Assembly (NCBI GenBank): GCA_015680685.1
Contig: MNCI01025456.1
Coordinates: 197,980-261,979, forward strand
Direction of reading: 5' to 3'
From: Gnetum montanum
Lineage: Eukaryota; Streptophyta; Gnetopsida; Gnetales; Gnetaceae
Length of the DNA stretch: 64,000 bases
The translations under genes and the position numbers were made by a program. Position 1 is the first letter of the stretch, and the number at the start of each line of letters is the position of its first letter. Of this stretch, positions 55,734 to 64,000 are shown in pieces. The notes under the pieces are model-generated. The model saw only the letters and a list, made by a program, of their open reading frames with translations, was not told where the DNA came from and did not search any database.

Positions 55734-56632
55734 TGATGAGTCACATGGTTTGGCCACATTAACAAGATGTTGTCGATGCAACCTCATCGATGGGATCTCA
55801 TTGACATGATCCTATTGACACAAGGTTTGACCAGTTGATGTGTACTTGTTGATGGGACATCCTATTTTTGCCTATAAATGTGTGTCTTGTATACTATTTA
55901 TGTCATAAAGTCTCATAGTTGTAATGAAGTTCTTATAGTTTTTCCACTTAAAAGTTAGAATATTTTCTAAGTACCTATAGTAGAAGTCAAAGAGTGTACA
56001 GATCTTTATTCGAGCACTGTTATACATAAGCACTACAATGTGTGTGGTAATAAAGATGAGCTTGCTAATAAACCTTGCAACACATTAAAAAAGATTAATT
56101 GTTTCACTTAAGCATTTAATATTTCAAGCAATTTCCTTTAATGTTTTAAGTAATTAAGTGATTAATTAAGATAGATTAAATAGTGATTAATTAAAGCACA
56201 TAAGTACAACCACTTTGAGCATATGGTTGGCACTTAGTAATTCTAGTAATGCTCAACATTTAGTAACCTAGTAACATTAAACGTGTTTAGGATGTATACG
56301 GATAGTGGGAATAGATTCTTATGTTGGGAATAGTTAGACATTAGTTAATTCTTAGATCAATTAGTTAGTTAAACATTAAAATTAATTTATTCTATATTCT
56401 TTTGCAACTTAATTCATAAAAGATAAAATGATAAAAATCATTTGCCTCAGTTACACTTAACCATGTACTTGCACTTCACAAGTGTGACTAGGAAAATAAT
56501 GATTGCCACAATTAGATTCACCTCCTAGAGTTAGTTTACTCAAAAACCTAAAGTCCTTGGAATTCAACTAGATCACTGAGTGATTGCTAGTGATTTGTAT
56601 GGTTTGGCATCACGTATAGTCACTGCTCATCA
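55734..56632 (+). repeat. 3' LTR of G
   Basis: 899 bp, TGATGAGTCACA to CTGCTCATCA. U3 lacks the GATATC array; it has instead CTCATCGATGGGATCTCATT and GACATGATCCTATTGACACA, built on repeated ATTGAC/TTGATG phrases. TATA-like CCTATAAATG at 55873, AATAAAG near 56050. U5 stem GTTACACTT (56450-56458) with AAGTGTGAC (56480-56488, one G-U), loop AACCATG, and GTATGGTT near 56597-56604. Confidence 0.85.
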
Positions 56633-58545
56633 AACTTTAGTATGATGATTTGTTTTCATTACATCACTTTGTTTTAAGTTTACTTTTCAAAAATTTTGAA
56701 TTCAATGTTCTATATTTTAAATCTATTGCAACTTCAATTTTGAAAGTATAAGCTACTTTCCTATTTGTTTTTATTTTACATAAAATGTTACTTTAAAGTT
56801 TACCAACATTTACATTTCTTAGTCTATTCATTTTATGAGCAAAGAGAGTTCCTATAGCACATTTTATAGAAGATCTCTTACCCTAACACTAATCAACCTA
56901 CTGCCTCTCATTTCACTCTAAGAAAACAATGAGCTTCATATTTCCCAACCTATATTCTAAGAAGGATTTGAACTAAGATGGTTGCCAATCCATCCTTACC
57001 TTCCCTAGTCAACAATCTCTTCAACATTGTGAAGTATCATAACATTCCTAAACTCCTACAAAGCATTAATTTATTATTTTTTCCTTCATCTTCTACTAGT
57101 GATGCACATCAACATGTAGAATGCTTTGAAATCCTTCTAGGCATCTACAATATCACTGAAAATGACATAGCATGTAGAGTATTTATGCTTACTTTTAGAA
57201 GTAAAGCTACACAATGGTTTTTAATGCTTCTATTTATTCATGGCTAGACTTTAAAAATAAGTTTCTACTTCAATTTAATAAAGAAAATTTTTTTTACCAT
57301 AATTTAAGATTTATCCAACTAGCTTATGCACTAAATGAGATGCATCCTCAACTTGATAGTATTCTTAACTTTTACCTCTCTACAATTCATCCCTTATTTG
57401 ACTATGCCATCAAATTTGATCAAAACATAATAGAATTGCAAGCAATGGATAAAGCTATTAAAATAGAATAGATTACCTTAATGAATAGCCTTTAAACTCA
57501 ATTTGGGATGATTAGCATTAGCAATCCTACACAATCTAGTCCCTTTTCATTACAAACCTTCCCATTAAATAATATTATGTTTCAAACCCCTACTCCCTCA
57601 TAAATGTCTTAATCTATAATTAATTATTTTTGAAGTTGAATCTCTTCTTCATTTTTATCATGAAATACTAATTTAAATGATGATCAATCAAAATTTCTAA
57701 TCCAATCCATCATAAATGCAAATCGAACATCTAATCTTAATGGATCTGTTAATTAAATAAAGAACTAGTAGAATCAAATCTAAATATTAACTAAAGGTAG
57801 TTGAACTAAAGTGAAATAATAACAAATTTCCTATAGAATTTGAAAAATCAAGCATATCAATCAATGGTAATTATTGTCATCTTCATAATATTGGGAAACA
57901 TTCTGAGAAAACTTTTCCTTAATTTTTAGCATTATATGGTTACCTCAAAATTAACAAAATGCAAAAGCCCCAATTATGGACCTTAACATTTCTCATGAAA
58001 AAAAAAATGAAGAAGTTACCTCATGTGAAAAAGTCATGGTGAGTGATCCCAACCCACATAACAATCGCTAGTGTAGAATTAGTGACATTATAAATGCTAC
58101 TCAATAACAAACTAGAAATAATCCTTATACTCCTTCCAACAAAACAATCCCTAGTTAAAATAACACAAATAACAAAATTCAACCATCTTAAGTAAATATT
58201 CAACAACAATCAAACCCATCTTCTATACTTAGAAGAACCCCATCTCAACATGAAGTTAAAGATGAGCACGAAGCTTATGATCTAGTTCAAGATTTAAAAA
58301 GAGGTAAATTCAACATTTTAATGTATGATCTTTTGTATTTCAATGAAATGAATGATATGATTCAAAAGATGATTAATATAACTAAAACCAATAAGGAAAA
58401 ATCTCCAACAATTGAAAGACAAGTTCACTTTGTGAAAAGTCCTAACACTATCAAAATAAAACTCAAGTAGTCTCATGTTAAACAAAAATGATCAAACTCC
58501 TTTCCTAACAACCTTAATTATTTTAGATAAGATTGTTTAATGGAT
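56633..58545 (+). pseudogene. gag of F2 (same family as F1)
   Basis: Leader to about 56834, ATG 56835 (MSKESSYSTF). The open stretch 56978-57247 encodes VNNLFNIVKYHNIPKLLQSI, AHQHVECFEILLGIYNITEN and DIACRVFMLTFRSKATQWF; 57214-57471 continues with WLDFKNKFLLQFNKENFFYH and MHPQLDSILNFYLSTIHPLF. These match F1 gag and the general retrotransposon gag pattern (D-H---F--L---Y and W--F---F---F). A Gln/Asn-rich region, a CHLHN-like knuckle remnant (about 57875) and YDLVQDLKRGKFNILMYDLL-like sequence (about 58275-58335) follow. The protease start is decayed (about 58500-58545) and similarity ends. Confidence 0.65.
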
Positions 58546-59399
58546 TATAAGATTGTGAAATCAATGTTCTATCTTTTCTAGAATTATGAATTCAAGCTTA
58601 GTGAGAATCATAAATTTTAACATGAAACCCTAGCATTTTCTTGTAGGAATTTCATCAAATGATGTTTTCTTAAAAGCTCGGTATCTTGATTAATCATTGT
58701 TCTATGTAATGGTGGAATTGTGACAACATGAGTATGATGACAAGAGAGATAGGAGATTAACTCCAAATGAGTTATTATTGTAGCTCTCATTAATCATTAT
58801 GAGTCTTCAATTGGAAGTGTTATGCTTCCACTTTTGCATTGTGTTTCTTTTCATTAAGTAAGAATAAAGTTACCTTTATTTTCCTTGTTCAATTGTGAGT
58901 TTGTTTTGGATCTTGAACTCTTGAATGAGCTTGAATTTTGATATTCAAAGAATCTCCTCATCATATGATCAATAACTATTAATAATTATAAACAAGTTTA
59001 CATAGCATCCTCAAGTGTCTTCTCTATTAAAATATTCATGTTCATAACATAATCATTAACAAATCCACTTTGTTTATTTATAAGAGATTTGAAAACTCAT
59101 GAGAAAGAAATATGATTAACTAATAAAAATGAATAAATAATAATTAAAATTTCATTTTTGACTAATGGATAATTGATAGATATCCTATGCAAGCTAGTTT
59201 GGAAGCATTATTCTAGGCATATTGCCTTAACCAGAAACAATTAGAAACATAGTGGATAAATAACCCAAAAAGAATAAAAATAAAAGTAACAACCAAATTA
59301 TGAGTCACAATCATTAAACTAGTAATAGTTTTAGTGCAACAAAGTTTACATTGTATACCTTGTAGTCTTCAACATTGATTTGTAATTGAAGATTATCTG
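58546..59399. other. No recognised feature
   Basis: AT-rich stretch between F2 and H. It could hold the U3 of the H 5' LTR or another inserted LTR; I see TTTATTTTCCTTGTTCAATTG (58877) but no terminal motif or target duplication. Confidence 0.3.
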
Positions 59400-60138
59400 A
59401 TCATAAATTTAGAATCTTCCAAGAAATTATTATGCACAAGGAAACTTGTACCAATGTCTCTAAAGGTATCTTTATTCAAGCACTATTGTATAAATTTTTA
59501 TTCAAGCACTATTGTACCCAAGCATGATAGTGTGTACGTTAATAAAGATGAGCTTTCTGATCAAACCTTGTAGCAGTTTGGATAGCTTAAATGTTTCATT
59601 CATGCTTTTAATGTTTTCAATTATTTATTCAATGTTCTTCAATAATTAAGTTAATTAAGTAATTAAGAAAGATAAGCTAAATAGTGATTAAGTAAACACA
59701 TAAGTACAACTACTTCAAGCATGTGTATGATGTTTTGTAATCACAATAGTGCTTAATTCTTGATAACCTAGCAACATTATATGTGTTTAGGATGTGTACA
59801 ACATACGAGACTAAATACTTATGTTAGGACTAGTTGAACAATAGTTATCCAATTAGATTAAATTAGATATTAAATTACTTCATTCTCTATCCTATTTATT
59901 TTAAGAATAAAAACCATAAAATATAAAATGATAAAAATCATGTGTCTCAATTACATTTAAACCATATCCTTGAGCTTCACAAATGTAGTTGGGAAGATAA
60001 TGAACATCCTCAATGTAAAGTTCACTTCCTAGAGAACTAGTGCACTAGAAATCATAGAGACCATAGAATTTGACCAGATCACACATGAACACTTCATGAT
60101 TTGTATGGTTGGGCATAGGGATACCTTGCTACTCATCA
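59400..60138 (+). repeat. 5' LTR of H, 5' boundary unclear
   Basis: Ends GCTACTCATCA at 60138. AATAAA at 59541-59546. U5 stem ATTACATTT (59950-59958) with AAATGTAGT (59981-59989, one G-U), extended outward by A-U, C-G, U-G and C-G pairs; loop AACCATAT (59960-59967); GTATGGTT 60103-60110. A 20-bp segment TTTATTCAAGCACTATTGTA is repeated at 59471 and 59497. Confidence 0.75.
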
Positions 60139-60139
60139 T

Positions 60140-60159
60140 TATCGTTGTTGCTAGAGGCT
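60140..60159 (+). other. Primer-binding site of H
   Basis: TATCGTTGTTGCTAGAGGCT next to the LTR end, a strongly decayed TGGCGCCGTTGCTGGGGACT. Confidence 0.6.
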
Positions 60160-60291
60160 CTTTCTATTTAAATGTGTGCTATCTAGGATTAGTTAACATC
60201 ATTAACATTGTTGAATGAACCCTAAGGTCAACATCATTCACACACCTAATATAATCACATAAGCTCACTAATATTTTATTTGTTTTGCAAA

Positions 60292-62110
60292 ATGTCCTCT
60301 TCTCGCAAGTGTGACAATGCTAAACTATCGATCCCTCAAGAATGCAAGGTGGTGTATACTCATCTAGATGAGTATGTGCTAGACTTCATCTTCATCCTGC
60401 ATCAGGATGAACAAATGTGATGGCATGACATGGAAGGAAATATTATAATGCCTCTTGATTGATCTATGCCCATGATGCTTCTTCAAATTCTTAAGAAGTT
60501 CGACATATAAGATCTTCAAGAGGAGTAAATTGTGAATGATTATGACTATTAGGACTATCATCCTACTAAAACACAACACCAAAGAGATTGACATTAGAAG
60601 AAGCACCATGAGTTTATGAAGGGAAAATGGTTCACCAATCCCTTGTTTCTACTAAGCTAAGATGACAATGAAAACCCTTCCTCTAGGGGCTCTTAACATG
60701 AAAATTCTCCATCCCTTGTTACTAGTGATGAGGGTGTGGCTCTGAATCTGTGGTCCACTATCAACAATCTAGATTTAGGAAAAGATGGTAGTTAAGGTAG
60801 GGGCTTAGACAAGCATCAAGATGATAAGAGAACTAAAACACGTGGCCATGAAAATTGAAGGGGACTTGATAAATACTATAGTGGAGGTAGTTCTCCCCCC
60901 TATTTTCCCTCTTCATTTGCATATTCTTCTTTCCCTTCTTCTGATTTTGAAAAATGTCACAAAAGGAACAACCATGATGGAGGTGAATAGTAGGACAATA
61001 CTAATCATTGGGCCCATAATGAATAAAGGGGTAACAGCAGACATCATCAAGGACAATGAAATAATGATGATGATGAGCCTTTACTAGTAACCCAAAGCAT
61101 GTTGAATATTGTAGAGGCTATACAAATTCCAACTAGACATGTGAAGGATAGTCAAATCAAGTGCCTAGATATGAACAATATCCCAAGATTTGAGTGGGAC
61201 AAAACTTTGATCTACAAAACCATCTACATGGCTTTCATAATGCTTGCACCTTATAGAACATAGAAAATGACTAGTAAAAATTGAAGAATTTCCCAAGACA
61301 CTCATCAAAGAGGTAGAAAGCTAATATTAATCCTTGCAACTAGAATCCACTTGTAGATGGAGTACCATGCTAGACCTATTTATGATAAGTATCGAACATA
61401 CTTTGGAGTGTCTAATATGAGAAGGCAAATCAAAGGATGAAAGTAAGGGTATCATGAACCCTTGGATGCCACCATGGACAAATATTATTCTCTCTTACAC
61501 TAATGCCCTAGCCATAGATATTCTTAGAGGAAACATCTCTACCACATCATAAATTGGCTCAAAGAAAAAAACTAGAAGAACTCTTGGGCTTATGCCTAAA
61601 GGAGACTATTCAAACTAAGAGCTCATCAGATCCAAAGGCTGATAAAGTAGTTAGCAAAAGAATAAGGTGAGTTGCAAAAGAGGAAAAGTGCAAAAAAATA
61701 TAACATGAACCCTTCTATCAAGAAAAGGGAAGTCTGATTCTATGACAAGGAAGAGTTACCACTAGACAAGGTGGTGAACTAGAAAACCTTACCCATCCAA
61801 AAATCTATTTATGATATTTTGGCAAAGGTTGATAAACTATGGGACTCTTTAGATGAAAAATTCCAAATTGCTATGAAGATTGTTGAAGAATCCAAAGAGC
61901 ATAATAATGGTCATGATTATAGGAGGTGAAAAGAAGCTGAACATGCCTACCAGAGAGGTAAGGGAAAAGCTGCTGTAGTAGAAGAAGTTATGAAGACAAA
62001 CTTTGATGATGATGTTGGGTGTGACATTTGTCATTATGACCATCCTAAAGAATCTTACCTTATGGTGTCACACTTATAAAAGTCTAGGGTGTACACACTG
62101 AATCCTTAAC
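60292..62110 (+). pseudogene. gag of H
   Basis: ATG 60292 (MSSSRKCDNAK). Pieces match A, B and G: VYTHLDEYVLDFIFILHQDEQ (about 60352-60415), DYHPTKTQHQRD (about 60558-60595), the His/Asn/Asp linker (about 60830-61085), MLNIVEAIQIPTRHVKDSQI (about 61098-61160), NIPRFE, CRWSTMLDLF-like capsid sequence (about 61350-61383), LRAHQIQRLIKxLAKE (about 61615-61665), KVDKLWDSLDEKFQIAMKIV (about 61825-61885), and the knuckle CDICHYDHPKES (about 62020-62056, last Cys lost). Pro/Tyr tail to about 62430. Frames change often and stops are common. Confidence 0.65.
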
Positions 62111-62439
62111 TAGCAAGGGGGTAACCACCCAAATGATTTCCTTATCTTCAAGGCAATTTAAGGCAATTCCACCAACATTGAGAAGCTTACTATCCAAGTG
62201 GTGCTCCACCACAACTATATGAGCAATACCAGCAGTGGCAACAACCACAATCATGGGTGATGCCACCACTAAGATAGTAGTACCCTTACAAGAAACTAGA
62301 TTCATATAGGTATTATGTTTAGCAATCCATTTTCCCACATGGCTCTGCCAACCATGCCTCACTCCAACATCACTATTATCCTCCCAAGTACCATCGAACT
62401 CATTCACCATCTACTTGAGGGAAACCCCCATAACCCTAC

Positions 62440-63060
62440 CATCCACCATATCTATTTACACACATCCTATGGTCCTATCCTACTAATTTTCTAGTGATCA
62501 AGGTGGAAAACTATAAAGGCAACTACCCCATCATTATGGAACATGCATGGTTAAGCACTATAGATGCACAAATGAACATTAGGGACCCCTCCTTGGAAAT
62601 CTACAAGTAGAATGAATTTGGATGACTCAAGAAGAAGCATGTTCCATGCATCATGTATAATGATAATTTGTGTAATTGTGTGCAAAAAAAATAGTCCATT
62701 AAAAGTACATTCATTAAAACATGCAATTAGTGTGCACATTAAACCGATATCCAAAGGTATTTATACATAGCCACCACAAAACAAGAGGACACTCAATGGC
62801 TGACAACTGACTTTGACAGTAGCACACTATGCATGAAACCCTCTAAGAGCCTAATGTGTGCTTATGTCAAGGGCATGGATGAACTTAAGCAAGTTCATCA
62901 CCAACTCTCTAATGATGAAGATGATGATACCTATTTTGAAGATTTGGTAATCCATAATCCTGTCAGCCTAGAGCCCCTAGAGTTAAAAACTATAAAAACC
63001 AACATGGAGTATGCATTTTTTTAAAAAATGGCAAGTTGGTTATAATCAATGCAAATCTTG
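62440..63060 (+). pseudogene. Protease C-terminal half and linker of H
   Basis: Starts at SYPTNFLVIKVENYKGN (about 62470-62520) and PIIMEHAWLSTIDAQMNIRD (about 62527-62587), the second half of PR. The first half with the DSG active site is deleted: gag tail sequence joins PR within about 62410-62470. The linker ATTKQEDTQWLTT (about 62770-62810) and the open stretch 62833-63024 (SLMCAYVKGMDELKQVHHQL, acidic DDDTYFEDL) lead to RT. The linker corresponds to that in G (41060-41290). Confidence 0.65.
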
Positions 63061-63194
63061 CTCCCAAATAAAAATATAAGCTATTGAAGATGGTCAAAAA
63101 ATGGTCAACAACCTTTGCTTAGTCATATCTTGAGCTAATTGGAATTCATCCAAGGATATACTAGCATCATATCTACACTAACCTAGCCATGAAG

Positions 63195-63884
63195 CTAAGA
63201 AGGTAATTGTAAAGGCATCTAAACCCTAAGTTGAACTAGATCATCCAAGAGGAAATAGAACAACTCCTTAGGGTAAGGTTCATCTATCCCATCATGGATA
63301 GTATGTGGGTTAGCCCACTCGTAATTGTGCCAAAGAAAGGTGGCAAGTCACAAGTCTGCATTGACTTTAGGTTGTTGAATATGGAAACATTTAAAGATCA
63401 CTTTCCATTGTAATTTATGGACAAAGTGTTGAACACCATATCTAAGCATTGATATTGTAGATTCTTAGATGGCTATAGTGACTATAACCAAATCTAGATT
63501 GCACCAAAATATCAGGCCAAAACAACATTCATGAGCCCTTGTGGGACTCTTTCATATTTCAAGATCTCGTTCAGTCTATACAATGCCCCTATAGTATTTC
63601 AATGCCTAGGAATTAGTATTTCTTAATAGTAAATTGGTAGTGGGGTAGAAGTCTTTATGAATAACTTCTCTACCTATGGGGCTACATTCAAGTAAGCCCT
63701 AGATCACCCTAACTACGTACTGAAAAGATGTGTTAAAATAAACCTTAGGCTCAATTGGCAAAAAATCCATTTAATGGTCTAGGAGGGCATAGTATTGGGG
63801 CATAAAATTACTTAGGTAGGGATTGAAGTAGACCTAGAAAAGATAGGGATCATCCAAGGAATCACATGCCAACTAGAGATAGTC
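63195..63884 (+). pseudogene. Reverse transcriptase of H, cut by a new LTR
   Basis: Pieces encode EEIEQLLRVRFIYPIMDS, WVSPLVIVPKKGGKSQVCID, FRLLNMETFKDHFPL, VLNTISKH, FLDGYSDYNQI and AKTTFMSPCGTLSYFKISFS. The catalytic box reads VFMNNFSTYG (about 63650-63680), where xDD is expected, so both catalytic aspartates are Asn. LKRCVKINLRLNWQKIHLMV, EGIVLGHKIT and GIEVDLEKIGIIQG follow. The order and the KDHFPL motif match Athila/Tat-type Ty3/gypsy RT and element G. At 63885 a different LTR begins, so RNase H and IN are outside the window or displaced. Confidence 0.75.
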
Positions 63885-64000
63885 TGATGAACCACCATTT
63901 ATGTTATCAATGATGTTGGGGCCTAGATCTAACATCAGATATCCGATGTCAGGGTATATTCCCTAGGTCTATAAATACCATGCCTAGGCTCCCATTTTGA
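63885..64000 (+). repeat. Start of another LTR, truncated by the window end
   Basis: TGATGAACCACC interrupts H RT. U3-like sequence with the dyad ATCAGATATCCGATGTC and a TATA-like TCTATAAATACC (63969) follow in the expected order. Flanking bases before it are TAGTC; the right copy is not in the window. Confidence 0.6.

Larger units (their letters stand above)
37462..56632 (+). mobile_element. Element G: gag-PR-RT-IN Ty3/gypsy element, interrupted by B and a solo LTR
   Basis: A 5' LTR remnant (37462-37778), tRNA-Asp-like primer site, gag, PR, RT/RNase H, integrase, coiled-coil ORF and full 3' LTR (55734-56632) lie in the expected order once B (42662-49664 with its duplication) and the solo LTR (51552-52332) are taken out. 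The U5 of the two G LTRs is clearly the same sequence (about 320 bp aligned by eye). RT motifs such as KDHFLLPF and the primer site point to the Athila/Tat side of Ty3/gypsy. It is the likely type of autonomous partner for A, B and C. All genes are broken. Confidence 0.75.

Overview
This 64 kb window is AT-rich plant nuclear DNA made almost entirely of decayed, nested retrotransposons. I see no tRNA, rRNA, CRISPR array or intact host gene. Every coding remnant I recognise is a retrotransposon gag, protease (PR), reverse transcriptase (RT) or integrase (IN), or an accessory ORF carried by such an element. Plant Ty3/gypsy families, priming sites complementary to plant tRNA-Asp, deep nesting, and old copies ruined mainly by C-to-T stop codons suggest a large, slow-turnover plant genome, for example a gymnosperm. 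The species cannot be read from the sequence.

Layout. 1-1510: two LTR remnants head to head. 1510-4025: minus-strand 3' noncoding region and integrase tail of an old Ty3/gypsy copy (D2). 4030-7016 and 14111-16035: minus-strand copy D1, split by element A. 7017-14110: element A, complete, with two LTRs and a 5-bp target-site duplication CATTC. 16036-17880: minus-strand LINE-type RT remnant. 17890-26582: Tat/Ogre-like plus-strand element with gag and PR, a 3' tandem repeat, and a five-exon gene on the opposite strand. 26583-31203: element C, a 5'-truncated relative of A. 31335-32290: RT remnant of a chromovirus-like element. 33000-34750: unassigned non-repetitive-looking island. 34750-37320: gag-PR remnant F1. 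37462-56632: element G (gag, PR, RT, IN, coiled-coil ORF), interrupted by complete element B (42667-49659, TSD CATAT) and a solo LTR (51552-52332). 56633-58545: gag remnant F2. 59400-63884: element H (gag, partial PR, RT). 63885-64000: start of another LTR.

A, B, C, D1, D2, G, H and the solo LTR form one superfamily. Their LTRs start TGATG and end CATCA, prime from a tRNA-Asp-like site, and share LTR sequence. G and H carry pol. A, B, C and apparently D1 lack RT and IN and keep only gag-PR plus a long 3' region, so they look like a non-autonomous lineage that depended on pol from G/H-like partners. The LTRs share two features that I do not recognise as described. One is an array of palindromic GATATCGC sites just upstream of the TATA box. 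The other is a U5 stem-loop, about 130-150 nt before the LTR end, whose stem is kept by compensatory changes across subfamilies and whose loop can pair with a conserved GTATGGTT further downstream. All coordinates of old remnants are approximate unless a terminal motif or target-site duplication is given.
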